From assembly GCF_015351595.1 (NCBI RefSeq), contig NZ_JADKPT010000001.1:62001-126000 (forward strand): a DNA stretch of 64,000 nucleotides, written 5' to 3'. The notes beneath the pieces were generated by a model. That model searched no databases. It was not told where the DNA came from and saw only the letters and a program-made list of their open reading frames with translations. The translations under genes were made by a program, and so were the position numbers. This document shows positions 1 through 7,770 of the stretch, one piece after another (the stretch's first letter is position 1; every line of letters begins with the position of its first letter). The stretch comes from Flavobacterium sp. LC2016-12. GTDB lineage: Bacteria > Bacteroidota > Bacteroidia > Flavobacteriales > Flavobacteriaceae.

Positions 1-564
1 TTTGGTGCTCCGGAGATGAGAAGGGTTCAAAACGTACTGACACAGTCTAAAGGAGGAATTGCTTTTGGAGGGAAAACTAAAAAGCAAATTGGCGATAAAA
101 TAGAAAAGATGGAGAGCCAGCTTCCGTTTGAGCGTTTATTAACCCTTTTGAGTATTTTAGATGAGCTTGAGGCATCAGAAGAATATACGGTGCTTAATGC
201 AGATGGTTTCTCACTAGAACTCAACACGCAGGATAATGACAGAATGAAGATGATTTTTAATTTTGTGAAAGATAATTTTCAGGAATCAATTGCTATCGAT
301 GAGGTTTCAAGTCTGGTTAGTATGACAACACCTTCGTTTTGCAGGTATTTCAAGAAAGTTTCGAACAAAACATTTACTGAGTTTGTCAACGAATATCGTT
401 TGGTGCATGCTTCAAAACTTTTGGCAGAGAAGCCAATAAGTATAAATGAGGTTTGTTATGAAAGTGGTTTTAATAATTTTAGCCATTTTAGTAAATCCTT
501 CAAACAGTATACTGGTGTAAGTGCGTCTCAATATCGTCAGGAGCACAAGATTATAATTAGTTAA
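1..564 (+). CDS. AraC-family transcriptional regulator, C-terminal part (5' end outside window)
   Basis: The reading frame is open from the first base, so the gene begins upstream of the window; the ATG at 16 is internal. The visible part ends in a typical AraC/XylS DNA-binding domain of about 100 residues with two helix-turn-helix units: the first around IAIDEVSSLVSMTTPSFCRYF, the second around SINEVCYESGFNNFSHFSKSF, followed by the usual GVSASQYR end. The preceding residues (PEMRRVQNVL) resemble the linker between a cupin-type sensor domain and the HTH domain in Bacteroidota members. The ligand and targets cannot be read from here. A strong hairpin terminator follows directly. Confidence 0.9.
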   Translation, partial: FGAPEMRRVQNVLTQSKGGIAFGGKTKKQIGDKIEKMESQLPFERLLTLLSILDELEASEEYTVLNADGFSLELNTQDNDRMKMIFNFVKDNFQESIAIDEVSSLVSMTTPSFCRYFKKVSNKTFTEFVNEYRLVHASKLLAEKPISINEVCYESGFNNFSHFSKSFKQYTGVSASQYRQEHKIIIS

Positions 565-601
565 GTTTCAGAGTGCAATCACTTAAGAAATAAATATTCA
601 T

Positions 602-638
602 AAAACCATTCGTTTGCTGCGAATGGTTTTTTTTTTTG
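602..638 (+). terminator. Rho-independent terminator after the AraC gene
   Basis: An 11-bp perfect stem (AAAACCATTCG / CGAATGGTTTT) with a 7-base loop is followed by a run of T. It lies about 40 bases after the stop codon. Confidence 0.9.
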
Positions 639-659
639 CTAAAAATTATAGATATTTTT

Positions 660-823
660 TAACCACAAATTGCACAAATTAAATCTTTTATTGTTGCGGC
701 TAAAATTTGACCTAACTTAGGTGTATTCTAAAAATTAAGCTTATTTTAATCATTAGCAATTCGTGTAATTTATACTAAACCTTATCACATAATAATAAAG
801 AATAATTCGTGAATTTGTGGCAA
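660..823. repeat. Long imperfect inverted repeat of the 'CCACAAATT' family, copy 1
   Basis: The left end (ACCACAAATTGCACAAATT) and right end (AATTCGTGAATTTGTGGC) are roughly inverted copies, about 125 bases apart, with another related unit (AATTCGTGTAATTTAT) inside. Related elements sit at 25214-25286 and 46260-46339. The intergenic stretch 565-913 holds this repeat, the terminator above and no gene; the next gene's upstream frame extension runs into the repeat. Confidence 0.6.
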
Positions 824-913
824 ACTTTTTCAGTACAAAAAATGGGTCGGATTTTTCATATAATTTATCCTGAAAAAACTATATTTACAATCCCTAATCA
901 AAAAAATACCAAT

Positions 914-1777
914 ATGAAAAACTTTAAAATTTTAGTATTTACAGCTTTTTTATGCATTTCGTCTCTGAGCTATGCAGCAAAAGTTGATACATTACAAATT
1001 GCCAGTACAGCAATGAGCAAAACCTACAAAGCTGCAGTTGTATTGCCAAATTCTTATGCTAAAAGTAAAACGGCTTATCCGGTAATGTATTTGCTTCATG
1101 GTGCTTACGGGCATTTTAATGATTGGTTAAAAAATACTCCAAACAAAAAACTAGTTCAGGGATTGTCTGATCAATACAATATGATTATCGTAATGCCGGA
1201 AGGTGAAACTTTTAGTTTTTATCTGGATAGCCCGGTAAATAAAGAGAGTCAGTTTGAAACATTTATTACCCAGGAGGTGATTCAGAAAGTAGATAAAACA
1301 TACAGAACCATTAGCAATAGAAATGGAAGAGTAATCACCGGACTCTCGATGGGAGGACACGGCGCACTTTATTTATCAGCCAAACATCCGGATCTGTTTT
1401 GTGCTGCCGGAAGTATGAGTGGGGCAGTAGATATGAGTACAATGCTAAATCGCGAATCATCAGCTCAGGTTGTCAAATTAATGCAGCCTGTATTTGGAGA
1501 TAAAAGTGATAGCTCTGAAATGTACGCAAAATATGCTGTCATGAACATGCTGGATAAAATCAAAGAAAATAAATTGCCTTTGATTATAGATTGTGGCGTT
1601 GATGATTTTTTAATAGAACCCAATCGTGAATTACACCGAAGATTGGTTTATAATAAGGTAGACCATGATTATACAGAACGTCCTGGTGCTCATACGTGGG
1701 ATTACTGGGATAATTCATTGCCTTATCACGCTTTATTTTTCAGTAAAATATTGTTTAAAAGTAAAACAACTAAATAG
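914..1777 (+). CDS. Secreted esterase D / S-formylglutathione-hydrolase-like alpha/beta hydrolase
   Basis: This 287-residue protein has a signal peptide (KNFKILVFTAFLCISSLSYA) and an esterase-D/antigen-85-like alpha/beta hydrolase fold. Visible elements are the oxyanion region YLLHGAYGHFNDW, the nucleophile motif GLSMGG with Ser145, an Asp in DCGVDDFL and the catalytic His in GAHTWDYW. It probably hydrolyses an ester (acetylated sugars or feruloyl-type esters are common substrates of secreted Bacteroidota members), but the substrate is not evident. The frame is open back to 809, but those 35 residues lie in the repeat and precede a good signal peptide, so the ATG at 914 is preferred. It stands alone, with a terminator on each side. 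Confidence 0.85.
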   Translation: MKNFKILVFTAFLCISSLSYAAKVDTLQIASTAMSKTYKAAVVLPNSYAKSKTAYPVMYLLHGAYGHFNDWLKNTPNKKLVQGLSDQYNMIIVMPEGETFSFYLDSPVNKESQFETFITQEVIQKVDKTYRTISNRNGRVITGLSMGGHGALYLSAKHPDLFCAAGSMSGAVDMSTMLNRESSAQVVKLMQPVFGDKSDSSEMYAKYAVMNMLDKIKENKLPLIIDCGVDDFLIEPNRELHRRLVYNKVDHDYTERPGAHTWDYWDNSLPYHALFFSKILFKSKTTK

Positions 1778-1837
1778 CTGCCTTTTGTTATTTAGAGCAA
1801 ATTAGCTTAATATAGTGTTTTATAAATTTTTATTTAA

Positions 1838-1868
1838 AAGCATCCGTTAAAATCGGATGCTTTTTTTT
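1838..1868 (+). terminator. Rho-independent terminator after the esterase gene
   Basis: Stem AAGCATCCG / CGGATGCTT with a 7-base loop, then a T run. It lies about 60 bases after the stop codon. Confidence 0.88.
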
Positions 1869-2032
1869 GAAGTTTTTTTAATATTAGCCTTTGATTGTTA
1901 AAGTATTATATTTTAAAAGATGGAGTGAAATGCAAAATAGTATAAAAAGATTAAGAAAAAAATTATGTAATTTATTTTTTGGTTTGGTTTTTGGAAGTAC
2001 CTTTATATATAAAACTTAAAAAAACAAATATT

Positions 2033-2563
2033 ATGAAAAAGATACTTACCCTTTTTGCAGTTGTTGGATTAGTTGCATTTTCAAGCTGTGAAGGACCAGA
2101 AGGACCTCCGGGAGTTCCGGGAGCGGATGGATTAATTGCTCAGGTTATTGATGTTAATAATGTTAATTTTGCTTTGAATGGAGATGGAGAGATTATTGAT
2201 TTTGGTTTTACCCTTTATCCTGGCGATGTAGTTTTGGCTTACAGAGCGACTGGAGTAGCAACAAATGGAGGTACCATTTGGACTCAAATACCAGAATCAC
2301 ATTATTATGACGATGGTTCTTTATTTTTTACTTATAAGTTTAATTTTACCAGAGTGGATTTTGAACTCTATTTAGAAGGCTTCGAATTAAATACTGTCCC
2401 AACTAATTTAAGAACTAATCAAAAATTTCGTATTGTAATAGTTCCGGGTGAAGATCCTCAAATTAGTAACAAATCAGTTAATAAGGAGGATTACTCTGAT
2501 TACAAAACGGTTATTTCAAAATATAATATTGATGATAGCAAAGTCAAAACAATTAATTTATAA
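2033..2563 (+). CDS. Small lipoprotein with a short collagen-like segment
   Basis: The product is 176 residues. It starts with a lipoprotein signal (LTLFAVVGLVAFSSC, Cys at about residue 19), directly followed by a short Gly-X-Y run (GPEGPPGVPGADG) at the mature N terminus. The rest is a beta-rich domain with no recognised family. The Gly-X-Y run is only about four triplets and may act as a stalk after the lipid anchor. The ATG at 2033 gives the signal peptide; the frame is open to 1979 but that extension has no function. Similar Gly-X-Y lipoproteins occur in flavobacteria, role unknown. It is a single-gene unit. Confidence 0.75.
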   Translation: MKKILTLFAVVGLVAFSSCEGPEGPPGVPGADGLIAQVIDVNNVNFALNGDGEIIDFGFTLYPGDVVLAYRATGVATNGGTIWTQIPESHYYDDGSLFFTYKFNFTRVDFELYLEGFELNTVPTNLRTNQKFRIVIVPGEDPQISNKSVNKEDYSDYKTVISKYNIDDSKVKTINL

Positions 2564-2569
2564 TTGAAT

Positions 2570-2602
2570 AAAAAAAGGAGATCAAATTGATCTCCTTTTT
2601 TT
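2570..2602. terminator. Bidirectional terminator between lipoprotein and terC-like genes
   Basis: Nearly perfect palindrome: A-run, GGAGATCAA / TTGATCTCC, T-run. It serves both converging genes. Confidence 0.92.
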
Positions 2603-2621
2603 ATGAATATATATTTCAGAA

Positions 2622-3587
2622 TTAATCCAAATCCAAATCTGTTAGTTCTTTTTCCTTACCAAATTTAAGAGAAACCAAAATTCCCACTAAAAGCGATAGT
2701 GCAATAAATCCTAAAGAAGCCCATTCGGGAACGTGGATGAAATCGTGTAGAATCATTTTTAATCCAACAAAAGCTAAAATGGCAACAAGGCTGTATTCTA
2801 AGTAACTGAATTTCGCCAGCATATTTGCCAGGAAGAAGTACATAGAACGTAAACCCAGAATCGCAAAAATATTAGAACTGAACACTAAAAACGGGTCAGA
2901 AGTAATAGCAAGAATTGCAGGAACACTATCAACAGCAAATAAAACATCCATTACTTCAATAACAATTAAGGCAACGAACAATGGAGTTGCGGCTCTTTTT
3001 GCAGTTTTTGTCGGGATGAAAAATTTCTCGCCATCTGTTTCAGATGTAATCGGAATAATTTTTCCTAATGTTTTGTATACGAAAGAATCTTTTGGATGAA
3101 AATCTTCATCTTCACCAGAAAACAACATTTTTAAAGCAGTAAAAATTAAGAATGCACCAAATAAGTAAGTAGTCCAGGTAAATTTATTGATCAACATTAC
3201 TCCGAAGAAAATCATTAATCCACGGAAAACAATCGCTCCAAGAATTCCCCAAAATAAAACACGGTGCTGGTATTTTTGTGGGATTTTAAACGAAGCAAAA
3301 ATAATGGCGATCACAAAAATATTATCAACGCTTAAGGATAATTCAATTAAGTAACCTGTAATAAACTTCATAGAAGCGACTGCAGGTTTAAGGCCATCTG
3401 GATTGGCAATATAATCTGTAGTATAAAGCCAGTAGATAACTCCTGAAAAGGCAAATGACAGTGTTACCCAAATCAATGTCCATTTGCTTGCTTCTTTAGT
3501 ACTAATGATATGAGGTGTTTTGTTGAAAACGCCTAAATCTAAAGCAAGAATAATAATTACGGCCAATAAAAAGAAAATCCAAACCAT
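2622..3587 (-). CDS. TerC/Alx-family integral membrane protein
   Basis: This 321-residue multi-spanning membrane protein of the TerC family has about nine hydrophobic segments. The family's paired acidic transmembrane motifs are visible: LSLSVDNIFVIAII (Asp88) and EVMDVLFAVDSVPA (Asp214, Asp220). Family members such as Alx and MntP-linked TerC proteins are associated with manganese export, alkaline pH response and tellurite resistance; acidic membrane residues fit metal transport. Length and order match Alx. A TATCTTTG promoter element lies about 25 bases upstream of the start. It is monocistronic and converges on the lipoprotein gene. Confidence 0.9.
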   Translation of the reverse strand: MVWIFFLLAVIIILALDLGVFNKTPHIISTKEASKWTLIWVTLSFAFSGVIYWLYTTDYIANPDGLKPAVASMKFITGYLIELSLSVDNIFVIAIIFASFKIPQKYQHRVLFWGILGAIVFRGLMIFFGVMLINKFTWTTYLFGAFLIFTALKMLFSGEDEDFHPKDSFVYKTLGKIIPITSETDGEKFFIPTKTAKRAATPLFVALIVIEVMDVLFAVDSVPAILAITSDPFLVFSSNIFAILGLRSMYFFLANMLAKFSYLEYSLVAILAFVGLKMILHDFIHVPEWASLGFIALSLLVGILVSLKFGKEKELTDLDLD

Positions 3588-3611
3588 TATGAGATAATTT
3601 TAAATGATTTA

Positions 3612-3619
3612 CAAAGATA
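3612..3619 (-). promoter_or_regulatory. Bacteroidota-type -7 element (TATCTTTG) for the terC-like gene
   Basis: On the minus strand this reads TATCTTTG, matching the TAnnTTTG consensus of the Bacteroidota primary sigma factor, 25 bases from the ATG at 3587. No clear -33 TTTG was seen. Confidence 0.55.
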
Positions 3620-3728
3620 GGTTTTGAAGTTTAACTTAAAAATTAAATTATTAGAAAATTACCGTCGAATTTAGAAACTATAAGGTTTTAAAACCGATTA
3701 AATTTCTGTGTAATTTAGTTTTCGCATT

Positions 3729-3757
3729 TTTGTCATCCCTCGTTCCGAAATGACAAA
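3729..3757. repeat. Short inverted repeat TTTGTCAT...ATGACAAA
   Basis: An 8-bp perfect stem with a 13-base loop (CCCTCGTTCCGAA). The wording (GTCAT, CGTTCCG, TGACA) resembles the arms of the longer element at 13989-14089. It lies in the 3588-3970 gap, which holds the terC promoter, this element, a REP-like element, the glnA terminator and no gene. Confidence 0.55.
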
Positions 3758-3791
3758 CTAAGGAAAATATTCTTATGAAAATGACTGCCCT

Positions 3792-3865
3792 AGCCCCGAT
3801 AGAAGTGGAAATCCTTTTGTGGCGGGGTTCGCCACAAAAGATTGCAACGGATAGCGGGATTAGCT
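3792..3865. repeat. REP-like hairpin element, copy A
   Basis: This 74-bp element begins AGCCCCGATAG and ends GGATAGCGGGATTAGCT. Its centre is a hairpin: an 11-bp stem (CTTTTGTGGCG / CGCCACAAAAG, 3814-3840) with loop GGGTT. A second copy in the opposite orientation is at 9046-9122. The flanks match almost base for base, while the tip of the central stem differs in a paired way. Confidence 0.8.
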
Positions 3866-3917
3866 TCTGAAAAAAATGACTCTTATCATAAAATTGAAGG
3901 AAGAAATGTGTAAATAA

Positions 3918-3949
3918 AAAAAAGTGCCATCAATTAAGATGGCACTTTT
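3918..3949 (-). terminator. Terminator after glutamine synthetase II gene
   Basis: Stem AAAAGTGCCATC / GATGGCACTTTT with a 6-base loop. Read on the minus strand it ends in a T run, about 20 bases after the stop codon. Confidence 0.88.
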
Positions 3950-3970
3950 CAGTATAATATTAGCTTTAAA

Positions 3971-4987
3971 TTATAGCGCTGATTTAACAGTTTTGATAAT
4001 TCTTGCAGCAATTTTGTATGGGTCTCCGTTTGAAGCTGGTCTTCTGTCTTCTAACCAACCTTTCCACCCTTTTTGAACAGTCATCAAAGGAATTCTGATA
4101 GAACATCCTCTGTCTGAAACTCCATAAGAGAAATCGTGGATAGATGCAGTTTCGTGTTTACCAGTTAAACGTTGGTCGTTGTAAGCTCCGTAAACAGCAA
4201 TGTGCTCAGCAGTAACAGGACGGAAAGCCTCGCAAATTCTTTCGTAAGTTGCCTGATCTCCACATGTTCTTAACACCTCGTTAGAGAAGTTAGCATGCAT
4301 ACCTGAACCATTCCAGTCTGTATCTCCTAATGGTTTCGGGTGATATTCAATATAGTAACCATATTTCTCAGTCAAACGATCTAATAAGTAACGAGCAACC
4401 CAAATTTCGTCTCCGGCTTTTTTAGCACCTTTAGCGAATAATTGGAACTCCCATTGTCCGCAAGCAACCTCTTGGTTAATACCTTCAAAGTTAATTCCGG
4501 CAGCGATACATAAGTCAGCATGCTCTTCTACTAATTTTCTTCCGTGAGTGTTTTTTCCACCAACAGAGCAGTAGTACATACCTTGTGGAGCAGGATATCC
4601 TCCAACAGGGAAACCTAATGGCAATAAAGTTTTAGTATCCATGATGAAATATTCTTGTTCGAAACCAAACCAAAAATCTTCATTATCATCATCAATTGTA
4701 GCTCTTCCGTTAGAAGGGTGTGGTGTTCCATCAGCGTACATAACTTCAGACATAACTAAATATCCGTTAATACGTGTTGGATCTGGGTAAATTGCAACAG
4801 GAACTAAAAGACAGTCTGAAGAACCACCTTCTGCTTGTTTTGTTGATGAACCATCAAATGACCAGTTTCCAAGTTCTTCTAATGTTCCTTTGAAATTTTC
4901 GTGTTCTTCAACTTTAGTTTTACTTCTAAGATTTTGAGTTGGTTCATATCCATCTAACCAAATGTACTCTAACTTAATTTTAGCCAT
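3971..4987 (-). CDS. glnA: Glutamine synthetase, class II (GSII, eukaryote-like)
   Basis: ATP-dependent synthesis of glutamine from glutamate and ammonium in the cytoplasm. The protein is 338 residues, the length of class II (eukaryotic-type) enzymes and far shorter than the usual bacterial class I. Seen directly: the N-terminal WSFDGSST segment (43-49), the metal-binding FGFEQEYF block (Glu110, Glu112), NGSGMHANFS for ATP/glutamate binding, and the C-terminal RRPASN arginine segment. It is transcribed divergently from a class III enzyme across a 427-bp gap, so the two share an upstream region. There is no adenylylation-type C terminus, as expected for class II. A TATATTTG promoter element precedes it. 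Confidence 0.95.
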   Translation of the reverse strand: MAKIKLEYIWLDGYEPTQNLRSKTKVEEHENFKGTLEELGNWSFDGSSTKQAEGGSSDCLLVPVAIYPDPTRINGYLVMSEVMYADGTPHPSNGRATIDDDNEDFWFGFEQEYFIMDTKTLLPLGFPVGGYPAPQGMYYCSVGGKNTHGRKLVEEHADLCIAAGINFEGINQEVACGQWEFQLFAKGAKKAGDEIWVARYLLDRLTEKYGYYIEYHPKPLGDTDWNGSGMHANFSNEVLRTCGDQATYERICEAFRPVTAEHIAVYGAYNDQRLTGKHETASIHDFSYGVSDRGCSIRIPLMTVQKGWKGWLEDRRPASNGDPYKIAARIIKTVKSAL

Positions 4988-5025
4988 AATAATATAATTT
5001 ATTTTTTTGTTTTTTTTCGCTGGGT

Positions 5026-5033
5026 CAAATATA
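5026..5033 (-). promoter_or_regulatory. -7 element (TATATTTG) for class II glutamine synthetase
   Basis: The minus strand reads TATATTTG, 39 bases upstream of the ATG at 4987, matching TAnnTTTG. Confidence 0.6.
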
Positions 5034-5358
5034 GATTTATTTTTTTAGTCCTAAAAATTAGGGGGCTATTTTGTTTTACGGAGTATAATTTTTTAGAGAA
5101 GCGCAATTTAGATGGGGGTATATTTTTAAAAAAGCAATTTTTAACACTATAAAAAAATAAATTCGTAATAATTACGGGAGTTTTTTGAATTTCTGAGTTA
5201 AGGAATTATGAAAAAATGTTTATTTAATGAATAATACCGGTGTATTTTGTTACATTTCTTTAAATTGAAGTCATTATTCTTTGTAAAAACGAGCTTCTAT
5301 TGAAATATTACCACATTAATTTCTAAAATATATCTTTTAAATAGCCTCTTTTATTGCT

Positions 5359-5366
5359 TATATTTG
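5359..5366 (+). promoter_or_regulatory. -7 element (TATATTTG) for class III glutamine synthetase
   Basis: Plus-strand TATATTTG, about 49 bases before the ATG at 5415, matching TAnnTTTG. Confidence 0.6.
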
Positions 5367-5414
5367 TTCCTCTTTTTTTAGTGAAATTTATTACGAATCT
5401 TTAAACTTATATAC

Positions 5415-7604
5415 ATGTCAACATTACGTTTCCAAGCTTTAAAAGAAGCTTCGACAAGAAAGCCAGTACATTTTGAAGAAATTGATAGAAAGTCTAACAT
5501 TTTTGGTTCAAATGTATTCAATGAGAAAGCAATGAAGCAATATTTAACTTCAGATGCTTTAAAGGGAGTTAGAGATGCGATTCAGCACGGAACTAAAATA
5601 GACAGAAAACTGGCAGATTATATCGCCATGGGAATGAAAGAATGGGCTTTGGCCAAAGGTGTTACGCATTATACACACTGGTTTCAGCCACTTACGGGAA
5701 CAACGGCAGAAAAACACGATGCTTTTTTTGAAACATCTTATGACGGAAGTGATCCTGTAGAAAAATTTGGAGGAGCTCAATTGGTTCAGCAAGAGCCTGA
5801 TGCATCAAGTTTCCCGAATGGAGGAATCAGAAATACTTTTGAAGCCAGAGGTTATACCGCCTGGGATCCAACTTCTCCAGCCTTTATATATGGTACAACT
5901 TTATGTATTCCAACTGTTTTTATTGCGTATACAGGTGAAGCTTTAGATAATAAAATTCCGCTATTAAGAGCCTTATCCGCTATGGATGAAGCGGCTACTG
6001 AAGTATGTCGTTATTTTGATAAAAATGTAAAAAAGGTTACCGCAACTTTAGGTTGGGAACAAGAGTATTTTTTGATTGATAAAGCTTTGGCTAATTCACG
6101 TCCTGATTTAATGATGACAGGAAGAACCTTATTAGGTCACACTTCTGCAAAAGGACAGCAATTAGATGATCATTATTTTGGATCTATTCCAACTCGTGCC
6201 TTAACTTACATGAGAGATTTAGAGCAGGAATGTATGTTGTTGGGAATTCCGGTAAAAACACGTCATAACGAGGTGGCACCAAATCAGTTTGAGTTGGCAC
6301 CTATTTTCGAAGAAACAAATCTTGCCGTAGATCACAACTCCTTATTAATGGATGTAATGCAAAGAGTAGCAGAGCGCCATGATTTTAAAGTGTTATTCCA
6401 CGAAAAACCTTTCAAAGGCGTAAACGGTTCAGGAAAACACAACAACTGGTCATTGGCAACGGATACCGGAGTTAATTTGTTGAGTCCGAGTAAGACACCA
6501 ATGAGTAATTTACAGTTTTTGACTTTCTTTATTAATACCATAAAAGCGGTTAACGATTACGAAACTTTATTAAGAGCTTCTATTGCAACAGCAAGTAATG
6601 ATCACAGGTTAGGAGCAAATGAGGCACCACCGGCTATCATCTCTGTTTTTATTGGTGCACAATTAACCAAGGTTTTATCTGAATTAGAAAGTGTAACAAC
6701 CGGTAAATTATCTCCTGAAGAAAAAACCGATTTAAAACTAAATGTTGTAGGTAAAATTCCGGACGTTCTTTTAGACAATACAGACAGAAACAGAACATCT
6801 CCTTTTGCCTTTACAGGAAATAAATTTGAGTTTAGAGCGGTTGGGTCAAATGCAAACTGCTCGAACGCGATGACAACGTTGAATGCGATTGTAGCCAAAC
6901 AATTGAAAGATTTCAAAATAGAAGTAGATAATTTGATCGATTCGAAAGACATGAAAAAAGATGACGCCATCTTTAATGTTTTGAGAGAATACATTAAACA
7001 ATCTAAGAAAATACTTTTTGAAGGTGACGGTTATAGCGATGCCTGGGAGAAAGAAGCAGCGAAAAGAGGTTTAAGTAACTTTAAAACTACTCCGGAAGCT
7101 ATTAAAGCAAAAGTTTCTAAGCAAGCACTTGATTTGTTTGATGAATTAGGAATCTTAAATCATGTTGAAGCGGAAGCTCGCTACGAAATTGAATTGGAAG
7201 AATACACTAAAAAAATTCAGATTGAAGGAAGAGTTTTAGGCGATATTTCCAGAAATCATGTTATTCCAACAGCGATTCGTTACCAAAATACATTAATCGA
7301 GAACGTAAAAGGTCTAAAAGAGATTTTCGGAAAAGAATTCGAAACCATTGCCAAAGAGCAAATCGTTTTGATCAAAGAAATTTCTGGTCATATTGAAGGA
7401 ATCAATTCTAAAGTATTGGCCATGACGAATGAACGTAAAAAAGCAAATCAATTGACAGATGCCCAAAAAATGGCAGAAGTGTACTGTAATAAGGTAAAAC
7501 CTTATTTTGAGGATATTCGTAATCACTGTGATAAATTAGAATTATTAGTAGACGACGAAAGCTGGACACTTACTAAATACAGAGAATTACTATTTACAAA
7601 GTAA
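5415..7604 (+). CDS. glnN: Glutamine synthetase, class III (GSIII)
   Basis: The same reaction as the neighbouring class II enzyme, in a much larger protein of 729 residues, the size of the GlnN/GSIII class of Bacteroidota and cyanobacteria. Recognisable blocks are PTVFIAYTGEALD (GSIII-specific), GWEQEYFLID at about 213 (metal-binding glutamates), KGVNGSGKHNNWS (ATP/glutamate site) and RTSPFAFTGNKFEFRAVGS at about 460. The long helical C terminus is typical of the class. It is divergent from glnA (class II). Having two classes side by side suggests a division of work under different ammonium levels (inference). A terminator follows. Confidence 0.95.
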   Translation: MSTLRFQALKEASTRKPVHFEEIDRKSNIFGSNVFNEKAMKQYLTSDALKGVRDAIQHGTKIDRKLADYIAMGMKEWALAKGVTHYTHWFQPLTGTTAEKHDAFFETSYDGSDPVEKFGGAQLVQQEPDASSFPNGGIRNTFEARGYTAWDPTSPAFIYGTTLCIPTVFIAYTGEALDNKIPLLRALSAMDEAATEVCRYFDKNVKKVTATLGWEQEYFLIDKALANSRPDLMMTGRTLLGHTSAKGQQLDDHYFGSIPTRALTYMRDLEQECMLLGIPVKTRHNEVAPNQFELAPIFEETNLAVDHNSLLMDVMQRVAERHDFKVLFHEKPFKGVNGSGKHNNWSLATDTGVNLLSPSKTPMSNLQFLTFFINTIKAVNDYETLLRASIATASNDHRLGANEAPPAIISVFIGAQLTKVLSELESVTTGKLSPEEKTDLKLNVVGKIPDVLLDNTDRNRTSPFAFTGNKFEFRAVGSNANCSNAMTTLNAIVAKQLKDFKIEVDNLIDSKDMKKDDAIFNVLREYIKQSKKILFEGDGYSDAWEKEAAKRGLSNFKTTPEAIKAKVSKQALDLFDELGILNHVEAEARYEIELEEYTKKIQIEGRVLGDISRNHVIPTAIRYQNTLIENVKGLKEIFGKEFETIAKEQIVLIKEISGHIEGINSKVLAMTNERKKANQLTDAQKMAEVYCNKVKPYFEDIRNHCDKLELLVDDESWTLTKYRELLFTK

Positions 7605-7623
7605 TTAATAAAATAATTAGACT

Positions 7624-7657
7624 AAAACCCATCTTAAACAGGTGGGTTTTGTTTTTT
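7624..7657 (+). terminator. Terminator after class III glutamine synthetase
   Basis: Stem AAAACCCA / TGGGTTTT with an 11-base loop, followed by GTTTTTT, about 20 bases after the stop codon. Confidence 0.8.
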
Positions 7658-7736
7658 AGATTAAGATACGAAGATAACTTCGTGATTTTTTTATCAATCA
7701 AACATCCGAATCAATCAAAGAATTAAAAAAAGGGAT

Positions 7737-7744
7737 TATCTTTG
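7737..7744 (+). promoter_or_regulatory. -7 element (TATCTTTG) for purM
   Basis: TATCTTTG matches TAnnTTTG and lies 26 bases before the ATG at 7771, giving a short leader of about 20 bases. Confidence 0.65.
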
Positions 7745-7770
7745 CACCACATCAACACAAACTAATTTTC

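Larger units (their letters stand above)
4988..5414. promoter_or_regulatory. Shared 427-bp upstream region of the divergent glutamine synthetase genes
   Basis: This gap has no gene. It contains a minus-strand -7 element near glnA (5026-5033) and a plus-strand one near the class III gene (5359-5366), leaving about 325 AT-rich bases between them. No clear long palindrome was found. The length would allow regulator binding or a long leader, but no nitrogen operator could be named. Confidence 0.5.

Noticed and set aside
809..913. Upstream extension of the esterase
   Set aside because: The extension lies partly in an intergenic repeat and precedes a complete signal peptide at 914.
2087..2125. True collagen-like domain
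   Set aside because: Only about four Gly-X-Y triplets are present, too few for a stable triple helix.
6602..6994. A 130-residue minus-strand frame inside the class III glutamine synthetase
   Set aside because: It lies wholly antisense to a strongly conserved enzyme and has no recognisable features; it is a by-product of codon usage.
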